Source: Carnobacterium sp. 17-4
Lineage (GTDB): Bacteria; Bacillota; Bacilli; Lactobacillales; Carnobacteriaceae
Reading direction: 5' to 3'
Length of the DNA: 64,000 bases
NCBI RefSeq assembly: GCF_000195575.1
Contig: NC_015391.1
Location: 2,530,363 to 2,594,362 of the forward strand
The notes beneath the pieces were generated by a model. The model saw nothing but the letters and a program-made list of their open reading frames with translations, had not been told where the DNA came from and searched no databases. Positions 31,696 to 41,512 of the stretch are shown here, piece by piece. How positions within the stretch are numbered: position 1 is the first letter of the stretch; each line of letters opens with the position of its first letter. The position numbers and the translations under genes were made by a program.

Positions 31696-34600
31696 TTAGT
31701 CTTCTTTTAATCGTTCTTGTTCAGCTGCTTCAGCACGGATTTTTTCTTGCTCTTCAGCATATTTGTTTAACGCATCCGGGTTCACGATGTCATCATCGTC
31801 ATCCATATCGCGTAGTTCAATCGCTTCATCATTTTCATTTAACACTTTCATGTCTAAACCTAATGATTGTAGTTCTTTTACTAATACGCGGAATGATTCT
31901 GGAACACCTGGTTTTGGAATTTTTTCGCCTTTGACGATTGCTTCGTATGTTTTCACACGACCAACAACATCATCGGATTTGTAAGTTAAGATTTCTTGTA
32001 ACGTATAAGCTGCCCCATATGCTTCAAGAGCCCAAACTTCCATCTCTCCAAAACGTTGTCCACCAAATTGAGCTTTACCACCCAATGGTTGTTGTGTAAC
32101 TAACGAGTAAGGTCCTGTTGAACGAGCATGTAATTTATCATCGACCATGTGGGCCAATTTAATCATGTACATAACTCCAACTGAAATACGGTTGTCAAAC
32201 GGTTCACCTGTACGACCATCATATAAAACAGTTTTTGCATCAGCTGCCATTCCAGCTTCTTTAACGGTATCCCATACATCTTCATCGGAAGCTCCGTCAA
32301 ATACTGGTGTTGCAATGTGGATACCCAATTGACGAGCAGCCATACCAATGTGCAATTCTAATACTTGTCCAATATTCATACGTGATGGTACCCCTAATGG
32401 GTTCAACATGATGTCAACTGGTGTTCCGTCAGGCATAAATGGCATATCTTCTTCCGGCATGATTAAAGAGACAACCCCTTTATTACCATGACGTCCGGCC
32501 ATTTTATCCCCTTCGTTGATTTTACGTTTTTGAACAATGTAAACACGAACTAACATATTTACACCTGGTGATAATTCATCTCCAGCTTCACGAGTAAAGA
32601 TTTTCACATCATGAACTGTTCCGCCGCCACCATGTGGCACACGAAGAGAAGTATCTCTAACTTCACGAGCTTTTTCACCAAAGATTGCATGTAATAGACG
32701 TTCTTCAGCGGATAATTCTGTTACCCCTTTAGGAGTTACTTTACCAACTAACAAGTCGCCGTCTTTTACTTCAGCACCAATACGGATAATTCCCATTTCG
32801 TCTAAATCTTTCAAAGCGTCGTCTCCAACGTTTGGAAGTTCACGCGTGATTTCTTCAGGTCCAAGTTTTGTATCACGTGCTTCTGATTCAAATTCTTCAA
32901 TATGAATAGAAGTGTATACATCATCTTTAACTAAACGTTCACTCATGATAATGGCATCCTCATAGTTGTACCCTTCCCATGTCATGAAGGCTACTAATGG
33001 GTTTTGTCCTAATGCCATTTCGCCGTTTTCCATAGAAGAACCATCTGCTAAGATTTCGCCTTTTTCAACACGATCGCCTTTTTCTACGATTGGGCGTTGG
33101 TTATAACAAGTACCTGAATTTGAACGACGGAATTTTGTTACAGCGTATTTATTTAAAGCACCGTTTTCTTGACGTACACGAATTTGATCTGCATCTACGT
33201 ATTCAACGATACCATCATTTTTACAAATCAATGCAGCTCCAGAATCTCGAGCAGCTACGTGTTCCATACCAGTTCCTACAAGTGGACCTTGAGGGTGGAT
33301 CAACGGAACAGCTTGACGTTGCATGTTTGCTCCCATAAGAGCACGGTTACTATCATCATTTTCCAAGAAAGGAATACAAGCTGTCGCAACTGCTACTACT
33401 TGTTTAGGAGAAACATCCATATAGTCAACGCGACTAATAGGAACTTCTAAGTTTTCTTCCACATAACGAGCAAGTACAATATCATTTGCAAATGTGCCAT
33501 CTTCATTCAACGGAGCATTTGCTTGAGCAACGACATAGTTATCTTCTTCATCGGCTGTTAGGTAATCAATTTGATCCGTAACAAGGCCTGTTTCGCGGTT
33601 TACACGACGATAAGGAGTTTCAATAAAACCAAATTTATTTACTTTAGCATAACTTGATAGACTATTGATCAATCCAATGTTTGGACCTTCTGGTGTTTCA
33701 ATCGGACACATACGGCCATAATGGGAATAATGCACGTCACGAACTTCATATCCAGCACGGTCCCTAGTTAAACCACCGGGTCCTAAGGCAGATAGACGAC
33801 GTTTATGTGTTAACTCACCTAATGGGTTTGTTTGGTCCATGAATTGAGACAATTGAGAAGAACCAAAAAACTCTTTGATTGATGCTACAACAGGACGAAT
33901 ATTGATCAATTGTTGCGGTGTAACGGTAGCCATATCTTGGATAGACATACGTTCACGAACCACACGTTCCATACGAGATAACCCAATACGGAATTGATTT
34001 TGCAACAACTCACCTACTGAACGAATACGACGGTTTCCTAAATGGTCAATATCGTCTACGTTACCGATACCTTCTTGTAAGTTAAAGAAATAACTCATAG
34101 AAGCTAAAATATCAGCCGGTGTTGCATTTTTAGTTTCGTCTGCAATTACTTTATTTCCAATCATATTTACAACACGTTCTGGGTCTCTTTGAGAAAAGAC
34201 TTTTACAACTTGTAATTCTACAGGTTCTGGAACGACACTGTCATCTGATGGGTAATACGTAACACTGTTTAAACCATCATTTAGATATGGTGTTAATTTA
34301 TCAATTTGATCACGGTCTAAAAATGTACCTGATTCAACGATGATTTCGCCTGTTTCAGGATCAACTAAAGTTTCAGCTAGTGTTTGATTGAACAAACGTG
34401 TTACTAAGTTTAATTTTTTGTTGACTTTGTAACGACCAACATTTGCTAAGTCGTAACGTTTTGGATCGAAAAAGCGAGCTGTTAACAAGCTTCTTGAGCT
34501 GTCAGCCGTTTTAGGCTCACCTGGACGTAGACGTTCATAAACATCTTTCAATGCTTCTTCTGTACGTGAATCTCCAGCATTTTTATGCAAATCTTTTTCC

Positions 34601-35262
34601 ATTGTTAAACGAAGACTTTCGTTATCTCCAAAGATTTCAAGAATTTGGTCATCTGATCCAAATCCTAATGCACGAACCAATACTGTTAATGGTATTTTAC
34701 GTGTACGGTCTATACGAACATAAGACAGGTCTTTTGCGTCAGTTTCGAATTCAAGCCATGCTCCACGGTTCGGGATAAGCGTTGAGCCAAATCCTTCTTT
34801 TCCGTTTTTATCCAATTTACCATGGAAATAAACACCTGGTGAACGGACTAATTGAGATACGATTACTCGTTCTGCTCCGTTGATAACAAAAGTTCCCATT
34901 TCTGTCATTAGTGGGAAATCACCGAAGAAGACTTCTTGTTCTTTCACTTCTCCGCTTTCTTTATTGATCAAACGTAACTTAACATAAATCGGTGCTGAAT
35001 AATTTGCGTCATGTGAACGAGCTTCTTCAACGGTATATTTAGGTTCTTGCAATTGGTAATCTGTGAATTCTAATGATAGATTTCCAGCAAAGTCATCGAT
35101 TGGAGAAATGTCTTTAAACATTTCACGTAATCCTTCATCTAAGAACCATTGGTAAGAATCAGTTTGAATTTCAATTAAATTTGGAAGCTCTAAAACCTCA
35201 TGGATACGTGAAAAACTTCTACGTGTACGGTGCTTACCGTAATTTACTAAATGGCCTGCCAA
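31696..35262 (-). CDS. rpoB: DNA-directed RNA polymerase subunit beta
   Basis: Forms the other half of the polymerase cleft. 1188 residues from TTG at 35262 ([20 protein letters not shown]). The frame's earlier GTG is part of the GAGGGGTG binding site, and a TTG start is also used in B. subtilis. The rifampicin region [20 protein letters not shown] followed by [10 protein letters not shown] is wild type by eye. The C-terminal clamp region [13 protein letters not shown] and [13 protein letters not shown] are conserved; the last 30 residues form an acidic tail. A 240-base leader precedes it. Confidence 0.98.
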   Translation of the reverse strand: MAGHLVNYGKHRTRRSFSRIHEVLELPNLIEIQTDSYQWFLDEGLREMFKDISPIDDFAGNLSLEFTDYQLQEPKYTVEEARSHDANYSAPIYVKLRLINKESGEVKEQEVFFGDFPLMTEMGTFVINGAERVIVSQLVRSPGVYFHGKLDKNGKEGFGSTLIPNRGAWLEFETDAKDLSYVRIDRTRKIPLTVLVRALGFGSDDQILEIFGDNESLRLTMEKDLHKNAGDSRTEEALKDVYERLRPGEPKTADSSRSLLTARFFDPKRYDLANVGRYKVNKKLNLVTRLFNQTLAETLVDPETGEIIVESGTFLDRDQIDKLTPYLNDGLNSVTYYPSDDSVVPEPVELQVVKVFSQRDPERVVNMIGNKVIADETKNATPADILASMSYFFNLQEGIGNVDDIDHLGNRRIRSVGELLQNQFRIGLSRMERVVRERMSIQDMATVTPQQLINIRPVVASIKEFFGSSQLSQFMDQTNPLGELTHKRRLSALGPGGLTRDRAGYEVRDVHYSHYGRMCPIETPEGPNIGLINSLSSYAKVNKFGFIETPYRRVNRETGLVTDQIDYLTADEEDNYVVAQANAPLNEDGTFANDIVLARYVEENLEVPISRVDYMDVSPKQVVAVATACIPFLENDDSNRALMGANMQRQAVPLIHPQGPLVGTGMEHVAARDSGAALICKNDGIVEYVDADQIRVRQENGALNKYAVTKFRRSNSGTCYNQRPIVEKGDRVEKGEILADGSSMENGEMALGQNPLVAFMTWEGYNYEDAIIMSERLVKDDVYTSIHIEEFESEARDTKLGPEEITRELPNVGDDALKDLDEMGIIRIGAEVKDGDLLVGKVTPKGVTELSAEERLLHAIFGEKAREVRDTSLRVPHGGGGTVHDVKIFTREAGDELSPGVNMLVRVYIVQKRKINEGDKMAGRHGNKGVVSLIMPEEDMPFMPDGTPVDIMLNPLGVPSRMNIGQVLELHIGMAARQLGIHIATPVFDGASDEDVWDTVKEAGMAADAKTVLYDGRTGEPFDNRISVGVMYMIKLAHMVDDKLHARSTGPYSLVTQQPLGGKAQFGGQRFGEMEVWALEAYGAAYTLQEILTYKSDDVVGRVKTYEAIVKGEKIPKPGVPESFRVLVKELQSLGLDMKVLNENDEAIELRDMDDDDDIVNPDALNKYAEEQEKIRAEAAEQERLKED

Positions 35263-35509
35263 CCTGTTCACCCCTCAAACTGTTTTTAGTGTGGTCACTT
35301 CAAACAAATCAATACATTTCATTCATGTTACATTTATTAAAAATAAGTAACAAGTTGAAAGTTTGCCTATTTTTTGACAAAAAAAAACCAAAAGATTCGT
35401 GAACTTTTAAAATAAAAATCCATTTCTTTTGTTTTCCTCTTCAAACTTGCTCTGGACAATATTTCAGAACAAATTTTTCTTCTTTAAGACACACTATATG
35501 CATTAGATT
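35263..35509 (-). promoter_or_regulatory. rpoB leader
   Basis: Roughly 240-base AT-rich 5' untranslated stretch between the predicted promoter and rpoB. No clear hairpin terminator or known leader class was seen in it. Confidence 0.4.
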
Positions 35510-35538
35510 ATTTTACATTATTTGCGTGTGTAAGTCAA
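35510..35538 (-). promoter_or_regulatory. Sigma-A promoter of rpoB-rpoC
   Basis: Minus-strand TTGACT, 17-base spacer, TAAAAT. It directly abuts the stop of the upstream methyltransferase gene, so rpoBC need not depend on rplJL read-through. Confidence 0.75.
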
Positions 35539-35547
35539 GGAGATTTC

Positions 35548-36162
35548 TTATTTCTCTTCCTCTTTGAAACTTTGAATAATCCAATAACCTTTATCTTTGA
35601 CGATCACTTTAGCATTGCCGAACGTTTCTTCCATTTTCGCTTGCGCACTTGGCGCACCTTGTTTCTTTTGAATCACTATTGTTAAAGCACCGTCTTTTTT
35701 AAGCAAATCAAAAGCGCCTGTTAAAATACCATGTACTACTTTTTTTCCAGCACGAATAGGAGGATTGCTAACAATAGCTGCAAACTCTTTACCTTCTACA
35801 GATTCATAGATATCTGAGGTATGAATCAATACATTAGATAACCGGTTATTTGATGCATTTTGCTTAGCTAATCCTAATGCTCGCTCATTTACATCAACCA
35901 TTTCTACGTTGCGTTCAGGATCTTCTTTCGCTAACGCTAAACCCATTGGGCCATACCCACACCCTACATCTAAAATATCACCATTAGTCATTTTTGAAAA
36001 ATCAAGCGTTTCTATCAGTAGTCGAGAACCGAAATCCACTGTTTTTTTCGAAAATACTCCTGTATCTGTGACAAATTTAAATTCATTACCACGTAGCGTG
36101 TATGTCCAAGCTGCTGTTTCGCTGGCAATTTTTGGATTATTTGTAAAATAATGATCTGACAT
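35548..36162 (-). CDS. Class I SAM-dependent methyltransferase (RsmC/YbxB-like)
   Basis: Probable rRNA (guanine-N2) methyltransferase of the RsmC/RlmG family, known in B. subtilis as ybxB at the same site between rplL and rpoB. 204 residues. SAM-binding motif I is DVGCGYGPMGL (near 64-74); the substrate-type motif NPPI (in VSNPPIRAGK, near 132) replaces the plain DPP seen in other classes and fits N2-methylation of guanine. The target base is unknown. ATG with GAGGAGG. It follows the rplL terminator, so its expression is probably low. Confidence 0.88.
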   Translation of the reverse strand: MSDHYFTNNPKIASETAAWTYTLRGNEFKFVTDTGVFSKKTVDFGSRLLIETLDFSKMTNGDILDVGCGYGPMGLALAKEDPERNVEMVDVNERALGLAKQNASNNRLSNVLIHTSDIYESVEGKEFAAIVSNPPIRAGKKVVHGILTGAFDLLKKDGALTIVIQKKQGAPSAQAKMEETFGNAKVIVKDKGYWIIQSFKEEEK

Positions 36163-36237
36163 GTGCGTTCCTCCTCAATGTATCTTTATTTCAACTTCTG
36201 AACAACTCATTGTCATTCTAGAAATCTTAATAAAGAG

Positions 36238-36270
36238 AAAAAAGACACGCAGCAAAAACTGCGTGTCTTC
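36238..36270 (-). terminator. Terminator of rplJ-rplL
   Basis: AAGACACGCAG and CTGCGTGTCTT with a short A-rich loop, followed on the minus strand by TTTTTTCTC. Located 25 bases past rplL. Confidence 0.9.
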
Positions 36271-36294
36271 TCCTAAAGCTTAGTAGAGTTAAAT

Positions 36295-36660
36295 TTATTT
36301 AACTTCTACAGAAGCTCCAGCTGCTTCCAAAGCTTCTTTCAATGCTTCAGCATCTTCTTTAGAAATGTTTTCTTTGATTGCTGCTGGTGCTCCATCAACT
36401 AATCCTTTAGCTTCTTTCAAGCCAAGGCCTGTAGCTTCACGTACAGCTTTGATAACTTTAATTTTTGAGTCTCCAGCAGAAGTTAATTCTACTGTAAATT
36501 CAGTTTGTTCAGCTGCTGCTGCTTCTCCAGCTCCTGCTGCTGCTACTGGAGCTGCTGCAGTTACGCCAAATTCTTCTTCGATTGCTTTTACTAAGTCGTT
36601 TAATTCTAAAATCGTTGATTCTTTCAAGTCAGCAACGATTTGTTCAATGTTTAATGCCAT
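36295..36660 (-). CDS. rplL: Large ribosomal subunit protein bL12 (L7/L12)
   Basis: Stalk protein, present in several copies, that recruits translational GTPases. The 121 residues show the N-terminal dimerisation helices, an Ala/Gly/Glu-rich hinge (near 36-50) and the C-terminal domain with [18 protein letters not shown] behind GGAGG. Follows rplJ, which anchors it. Confidence 0.98.
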   Translation of the reverse strand: MALNIEQIVADLKESTILELNDLVKAIEEEFGVTAAAPVAAAGAGEAAAAEQTEFTVELTSAGDSKIKVIKAVREATGLGLKEAKGLVDGAPAAIKENISKEDAEALKEALEAAGASVEVK

Positions 36661-36732
36661 TGTTGGTTTCCTCCATTATTGGTTAGTTTTTTTTGGTTCA
36701 ACTTGCTTTTTTTTCAAGAAAAAATGGCTTAA

Positions 36733-37233
36733 TTAAGCTACTTCTTCTTTTGATTCTGCAACTGCTTTGATAGCAAGTGCAGTATTGCGAACTGGTGCTT
36801 GAAGTACAGATAACAACATTGATAACAAACCATCGCGGTCTGGTAACGTTGCAAGAGCATTGATCTCAGTAGCTGAAGAAACACGTCCTTCAATTACGCC
36901 ACCTTTGATTTCTAATGCCGCTGCACCTTTAGCAAATTCAGCGATAATTTTTGCAGGTGCTACAACGTCATCATTACTGAATGCAATAGCTGTAGGTCCT
37001 TTGAAAACATCGTTCATTCCTTCTAAACCTGCTGCTTCTGCTGCACGGCTTAAAACTGAATTTTTGATAACTTTCATTTCAATTCCTGCATCACGTAATT
37101 GTTTACGTAAATTAGTCACTTCTTCAACAGTTAATCCACGGTAGTCCATTACAACTACTGAAGCTGCTTCTTTGAATTTAGTTGATGCTAAATCAACTAG
37201 TTCTTGTTTTTTTGCGATTGCTGCTTGACTCAT
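36733..37233 (-). CDS. rplJ: Large ribosomal subunit protein uL10
   Basis: Base of the ribosomal stalk. Binds 23S rRNA with its N-terminal domain and L7/L12 dimers with its C-terminal helix, and in complex with L12 represses its own mRNA leader. 166 residues, [20 protein letters not shown] with [23 protein letters not shown] behind AGGAGGTG. The L10 leader lies directly upstream. Confidence 0.98.
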   Translation of the reverse strand: MSQAAIAKKQELVDLASTKFKEAASVVVMDYRGLTVEEVTNLRKQLRDAGIEMKVIKNSVLSRAAEAAGLEGMNDVFKGPTAIAFSNDDVVAPAKIIAEFAKGAAALEIKGGVIEGRVSSATEINALATLPDRDGLLSMLLSVLQAPVRNTALAIKAVAESKEEVA

Positions 37234-37289
37234 TAATTTTTCACCTCCTGATCGATTGGCTAGAATTTTTTGTTTTTACGAACCCTTAA

Positions 37290-37416
37290 GCCCGTTAAAC
37301 GCAAAAAACTCTACGTCACCTTAGACATAGAGGGATAATTGTATGCTTTCACATATTCATCCTCGGCAGGAAATTAAGGCATACGCCACCTACTGTCTTC
37401 GGTAATATTTCTCAAC
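37290..37416 (-). promoter_or_regulatory. L10 leader (ribosomal protein autoregulatory RNA)
   Basis: The minus-strand segment contains the conserved L10-leader blocks ACCGAAGACAGTAGGTGGC and CCTTAATTTCCTGCCGAGG, which I recognise from the Bacillota rplJ leader (Rfam L10_leader class). In B. subtilis L10(L12)4 binds this RNA and favours a downstream terminator. A matching terminator-like hairpin is at 37303-37333. Confidence 0.88.
37303..37333 (-). terminator. Attenuator terminator in the L10 leader
   Basis: Minus-strand CTCTATGTC and GACGTAGAG arms followed by TTTTTT, at the 3' end of the L10 leader and 70 bases before rplJ. Fits transcription attenuation by L10-L12. Confidence 0.75.
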
Positions 37417-37423
37417 CTAGACG

Positions 37424-37452
37424 ATTTTAACAATTTCCATCGTCTAGGTCAA
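37424..37452 (-). promoter_or_regulatory. Sigma-A promoter of rplJ-rplL, overlapped by a dyad
   Basis: Minus-strand TTGACC, 17-base spacer, TAAAAT. A 10-bp-arm dyad (CCTAGACGAT and ATCGTCTAGG, 37416-37448) spans the spacer and -10. Confidence 0.7.
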
Positions 37453-37471
37453 GACTTTTAATAGTTATTTA

Positions 37472-38161
37472 TTAAAACGATCCTGCATCAACTTTAACAC
37501 CAGGCCCAAAAGTAGTAGTTACTGTAATGTTCTTGATGTATTCGCCTTTAGCAGTTGAAGGTTTAACTCTTAACATTGTATCGTTGATTGTTCTGAAGTT
37601 TTCAACTAATTTAGCATTGTCAAATGATACTTTACCGATTGGAGCATGAACATTTCCTGCTTTGTCAACACGGTAAGTAACTTTACCAGCTTTAATTTCA
37701 TTGATTGCTTTAGTAACATCCATTGTAACAGTACCTGTTTTAGGGTTTGGCATTAGGCCTTTAGGTCCTAAAACACGTCCAAGACGACCAACTTCAGCCA
37801 TCATGTCTGGAGTTGCAACAACAACGTCGAAATCAAACCATCCGCCATTGATTTTTTGAACTAATTCAGCTTCTCCTACGTAATCTGCTCCAGCAGCTTC
37901 AGCTTCTTTAGCTTTTTCACCTTTAGCAAATACTAATACTTTTTGAGTTTTCCCTGTTCCATTTGGAAGAACAACTGCTCCACGAATTTGTTGATCAGCT
38001 TTCTTAGGGTCAACGCCAAGTCTATAAGCAACTTCTACAGTTGCATCGAATTTAGCGTAGTCAACGTCTTTAATTAATGCTACAGCTTCTTCTAAAGAAT
38101 AAGCTTTTAAAACATCAACTTTTTCAGCCGCTGCTAAATATTGTTTACTTTTTTTAGCCAT
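37472..38161 (-). CDS. rplA: Large ribosomal subunit protein uL1
   Basis: Forms the mobile L1 stalk that handles deacylated tRNA leaving the E site. 229 residues from [15 protein letters not shown]; the ATG lies 7 bases after AAGGAGG, whereas the longer upstream frame reads through that site. Conserved [20 protein letters not shown] near 122-141. Follows rplK. Confidence 0.98.
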   Translation of the reverse strand: MAKKSKQYLAAAEKVDVLKAYSLEEAVALIKDVDYAKFDATVEVAYRLGVDPKKADQQIRGAVVLPNGTGKTQKVLVFAKGEKAKEAEAAGADYVGEAELVQKINGGWFDFDVVVATPDMMAEVGRLGRVLGPKGLMPNPKTGTVTMDVTKAINEIKAGKVTYRVDKAGNVHAPIGKVSFDNAKLVENFRTINDTMLRVKPSTAKGEYIKNITVTTTFGPGVKVDAGSF

Positions 38162-38258
38162 AATTTTTTCCTCCTTGATTGTGGTTATAACGGTTTTACC
38201 TCCCACTTAATCCTTACACTGTTACGCATAAGGTATACTGAGAAGCGTGAATATAGAA

Positions 38259-38684
38259 TTAACCTTCTACGGTGAATCCCATGCTTCGTGCAGTACCTTC
38301 GATCATTAACATAGCAGAATCAACGTCAGATGCGTTTAAATCAGCCATTTTTGTTTCAGCAATTTCTCTAACTTGGTCGCGAGTTACTTTTGCAACTTTT
38401 TTAGTGTTTGGTTCACCAGAACCAGATTCAACACCAGCAGCTTTTTTAAGTAAAACAGCAGCAGGTGGAGTTTTTGTAATAAATGTAAATGAACGATCTT
38501 CATATACAGAAATAACAACGGGAGTGATTAATCCGTTTAACTCAGCAGTACGAGCATTGAATTCTTTACAGAATCCCATGATATTGATTTGTGCTTGTCC
38601 TAAAGCTGGACCTACGGGTGGAGCTGGAGTTGCTTTCCCTGCAGGAATTTGCAATTTAACTAATTTAACTACTTTTTTAGCCAC
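38259..38684 (-). CDS. rplK: Large ribosomal subunit protein uL11
   Basis: Part of the GTPase-associated centre, target of thiostrepton and needed for stringent-factor (RelA) activation. The 141 residues have the proline-rich N-terminal domain [20 protein letters not shown] and the rRNA-binding C-terminal domain. The start is GTG after AAGGAGGT. First gene of rplK-rplA. Confidence 0.98.
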   Translation of the reverse strand: MAKKVVKLVKLQIPAGKATPAPPVGPALGQAQINIMGFCKEFNARTAELNGLITPVVISVYEDRSFTFITKTPPAAVLLKKAAGVESGSGEPNTKKVAKVTRDQVREIAETKMADLNASDVDSAMLMIEGTARSMGFTVEG

Positions 38685-38776
38685 GTGACATACCTCCTTG
38701 ATTGAGTCCGTGATGTGGTTAATGGGGTTAATATTTCCCCTCCCACATTTAACGCATACGTAAAACGTACCAAAAC

Positions 38777-38805
38777 ACTATACCATTCAAAAAACTGTTT
38801 TGCAA
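38777..38805 (-). promoter_or_regulatory. Sigma-A promoter of rplK-rplA
   Basis: Minus-strand TTGCAA, 17-base spacer, TATAGT. The -35 ends one base before the stop codon of the upstream membrane protein gene. The ~95-base leader contains a GGGGAAATATTAACCCC hairpin. Confidence 0.75.
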
Positions 38806-39309
38806 CTATCTTTTTAACTTATTTGTCTTTTTCATTTGAGATCGGTAAATAGCTGGTTCCTCTGCTGGTTCGTTCGAAATTAACTCTCTTTTTTCTTCTA
38901 TTGGAACTTGAGTCATCTTATTCCTCTTTTTAATACGAGTATACACACTATAAAGTACACCCATAACAATGGCATAAATAGCAAAGAAGACAACAAATCC
39001 CCACAAGCCCATCGCAGCATCTGCAAATTCCATATTTCCTCTATTCGTAATAGCTTGTTGGATTTCAATAGCAAAGACTAACACGGTCATCCCTGTAAAC
39101 GTGAAGATGAACGAAAGAATCGTAGCACTGAATTTCATTTTTTCAATAATCTTAATGACAAGATAAACCGCTAAAAAGAGCATAATACCGATAATACCCA
39201 TAACCCAAAAGTGCATGTCTTTATCCGTCATACTCATCCCAAACAACTGATTAAGAACGTCGTGCACCTCATTTACAATAGCTGTCAGTAGTAGAATAAG
39301 TTCTTTCAT
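38806..39309 (-). CDS. Membrane protein of unknown function
   Basis: A 167-residue protein I do not recognise. It has an amphipathic N-terminus, three clear membrane helices (about 32-52, 60-82 and 99-124), then a charged cytoplasmic tail of about 45 residues rich in Lys, Glu and Arg (RIKKRNK to KKTNKLKR). No catalytic motif. ATG follows TAGGTGAC, a modest binding site. It sits divergently from the NRDE gene and directly ahead of the rplK promoter, within a three-gene insertion in the normally tight nusG-rplK junction. Confidence 0.7.
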   Translation of the reverse strand: MKELILLLTAIVNEVHDVLNQLFGMSMTDKDMHFWVMGIIGIMLFLAVYLVIKIIEKMKFSATILSFIFTFTGMTVLVFAIEIQQAITNRGNMEFADAAMGLWGFVVFFAIYAIVMGVLYSVYTRIKKRNKMTQVPIEEKRELISNEPAEEPAIYRSQMKKTNKLKR

Positions 39310-39415
39310 TAGTCGTCACCTACTTATTTCATTTTTTCCTATTATAACATAGGCTGCTTGTTTTTCTTAACCCGTTCTTTAGCGTATAATTGTAAATAAA
39401 GCAGGTGAATCCACT

Positions 39416-40186
39416 ATGTGCCTAATTGCCCTTCAACTTCATGAACACCCAATCTACAAAATGATTCTAGTTGCCAATCGAGATGAGGCATACACACGTC
39501 CGACTGCAGTTGCCGATTTTTGGAAAGACCACCCACACGTTTTAGCTGGTAGAGATCTGCTACAAATGGGAACCTGGTTAGGTATTACGAAAGAAGGACG
39601 CTTTGCAGCATTAACGAATATCTACGATTCTGCTATAAGCGTACCAGAAAACCCTGTCTCAAGAGGGCAGATTGTGCGTGATTATTTATCGACTACTCAA
39701 TCTGCATCGGGCTTCTTATCCGATCTGCAAGATAAACGTTTAGACTACGCCGGTTTCAACATATTACTAGGCGACATCGACCATCTTTGGCATTTTAATA
39801 ATCATACAAATCAAGTTAGCTCACTTAAAACTGGGATACACGGTTTGAGCAACGCTAGTTTGAATGATCCATGGCCAAAAGTGTTAAAAGTAAAATCTCA
39901 TCTCCAACAACTTAATTCAAAAAGTACACTCTTTGACCCAAATGACTTGTTAACAGCTTTTATGGACACTAGCTTACCATCAAGAAAAGATGCATCACTC
40001 ACTACCACTACTTCTTTAAAACTAGAAAAAGAAACTCCACCTATTTTTATCAAGACTCCAGAATACGGAACAGTCTCCACAACTGTTTTATTAGTTGATT
40101 ACGATAATATTGTTACGTTTATCGAACGCAGTTACAGTAAAGAAGGTTTTACTGGCGAAGTACACTATTCATTTGAGATTCACTAA
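39416..40186 (+). CDS. NRDE-family protein (TANGO2 homologue)
   Basis: 256-residue soluble protein of the NRDE/TANGO2 family (formerly DUF833). The N-terminal Cys2 (MCLIAL) and the NRDE motif at residues 22-25, followed by RPT, are the family hallmarks and recall the Ntn-hydrolase fold. Eukaryotic members are linked to haem trafficking and Golgi organisation; the bacterial role is not settled. ATG behind GCAGGTG, with a TATAAT at about 39384. Single-gene transcript ending at the shared terminator 40201-40253. Confidence 0.85.
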   Translation: MCLIALQLHEHPIYKMILVANRDEAYTRPTAVADFWKDHPHVLAGRDLLQMGTWLGITKEGRFAALTNIYDSAISVPENPVSRGQIVRDYLSTTQSASGFLSDLQDKRLDYAGFNILLGDIDHLWHFNNHTNQVSSLKTGIHGLSNASLNDPWPKVLKVKSHLQQLNSKSTLFDPNDLLTAFMDTSLPSRKDASLTTTTSLKLEKETPPIFIKTPEYGTVSTTVLLVDYDNIVTFIERSYSKEGFTGEVHYSFEIH

Positions 40187-40200
40187 CTGACTGTCCATCA

Positions 40201-40253
40201 AAAAAAGACTCGGTCCGCTTTATTAAATAAACGGACCGAGTCTTACTGTTTTT
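40201..40253. terminator. Bidirectional terminator
   Basis: 13-bp stem AAGACTCGGTCCG with complementary arm and A/T-rich flanks on both sides, between the convergent NRDE gene and the binding-protein gene. Confidence 0.92.
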
Positions 40254-41153
40254 CTATTCTTTTGGTTCTAATTCTTCAATAGAGTCAATATCCATATAAC
40301 TAGGAACAACTAACCCATTTTTAGCACCGGTTAAATTCTCACCTAAATCAACGATACTATCCTGGTGCTTTTCATAAAAAGAAGCATGTGTTGTTGGCAA
40401 CCATGGCGCAAGCGATACATCTGCTGATCCATTTGCAATTGCTTCAAACAAAACTGCAGGATCAACATCTGTTACGGTAACTTCATAGCCTTGTTGCTCT
40501 AGTACAGCTTTTACCACAAGACTAGACGCTCTTTCAGTATCCCACGGTGTTGACACAAGTTCGATTTCTTTCCCATCTACTTTTTCAGTGCCTTCCAACC
40601 ACATATCCACTTTATCTTTATTCGCTTCGATCCAATTCGCCGCAGACTCTTCAAAAGAGCTGTCTTGCGCTTCAAACATTACAGCTTCCATATCTTCTAC
40701 TTCCCATTGGAAAGCATCAAGAATTTTATAGGCATTGGGCATTTCTGCTTCAAAATCCAATCTTGCAATAGTATGGATACTCTCAATGTCCCCCATGGTT
40801 TTTTCTGGATCTTCTAAGTATTTTAAATCATATTCTGAAAACATCCAATGTGGAGCCCAGCCTGTAAAAATAATAGGTTCTTCATTAGAGATGGCTTGAT
40901 CCAACAATGTTAGCATACCACCAGTTGAACTTTCTTCAAGTTCCCAACCTTCTAGGTTTTCATAACCCTCTAAAGTCTGATGTGCCATTTCAGTTATTCC
41001 CGCTCCAGGTTCAATGCCCGTAACGGTATAGTTCACCTGTTCGCTTACCGTTTCATTAGTACTATTTTCTGTCTCTTTACCATCTGCACATCCACCTAGC
41101 ATTAAAGCAGTAGATAATCCCAGAATGATTCCAATAGATTTTACGTTTATCAT
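40254..41153 (-). CDS. Glycine betaine/choline-type ABC transporter substrate-binding lipoprotein (OpuAC family), orphan
   Basis: Extracellular binding lipoprotein for quaternary amines (glycine betaine, proline betaine, carnitine or choline). 299 residues from MINVKSIGII, chosen because GGAGG lies just upstream. Lipobox LGGC with lipidated Cys22, then a Thr/Glu-rich linker and an OpuAC-like domain (GYENLEGWELEES, PIIFTGWAPHWMF, LEQQGYEV, SADVSLAPWLPTTH); Trp residues in FTGWAPHW and APWLP suggest an aromatic cage. No ATPase or permease is adjacent, so it must work with a transporter encoded elsewhere or be a remnant. A perfect -10 (TATAAT) lies at 41271-41276. Confidence 0.85.
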   Translation of the reverse strand: MINVKSIGIILGLSTALMLGGCADGKETENSTNETVSEQVNYTVTGIEPGAGITEMAHQTLEGYENLEGWELEESSTGGMLTLLDQAISNEEPIIFTGWAPHWMFSEYDLKYLEDPEKTMGDIESIHTIARLDFEAEMPNAYKILDAFQWEVEDMEAVMFEAQDSSFEESAANWIEANKDKVDMWLEGTEKVDGKEIELVSTPWDTERASSLVVKAVLEQQGYEVTVTDVDPAVLFEAIANGSADVSLAPWLPTTHASFYEKHQDSIVDLGENLTGAKNGLVVPSYMDIDSIEELEPKE

Positions 41154-41444
41154 ATTTTCCTCCATGTATATTAAAAAGCATTCCACTTTTTTTCATTCGG
41201 CTAATTTCCCAGTTTTTAACACCATTGCTTTAAGCACTGATAAGAACACTTTGTTTATTTATTGTTCCTTATTATAACCGACAACCTTATATACAATAAG
41301 TACTCCTATACTTTTCAGAAATCAATTAATCAATCGCTAATTTGCATACATTGTAATCTTCAGGCCTCCTCTTTTAAGAGTTGGTCATCGCTTTTTCTTA
41401 GCCATTAACAACGTACCATGAATGTTTTTGAGATTCAAATCCAC
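41154..41444. other. Intergenic region between the binding-protein gene and the nusG terminator
   Basis: About 290 bases without a gene. It holds the leader and probable -10 (TATAAT, 41271-41276) of the betaine-type binding protein. The rest, 41290-41444, shows nothing I can name. Confidence 0.5.
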
Positions 41445-41486
41445 AAAAAAGGGTTAAGACAACTTACTTTGTCTTAACCCTTTTTC
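41445..41486 (-). terminator. Terminator of nusG
   Basis: AAAAAGGGTTAAGACAA arm, short loop and complementary arm ending in TTTTT, 26 bases after the nusG stop. T/A-runs on both sides. Confidence 0.92.
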
Positions 41487-41512
41487 TACTCTATTTTATG
41501 ACGCTCATTAAC

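Noticed and set aside
36365-36736. 123-codon frame antisense to rplL
   Set aside because: Mirror of the Ala-rich rplL coding sequence; no start signal.
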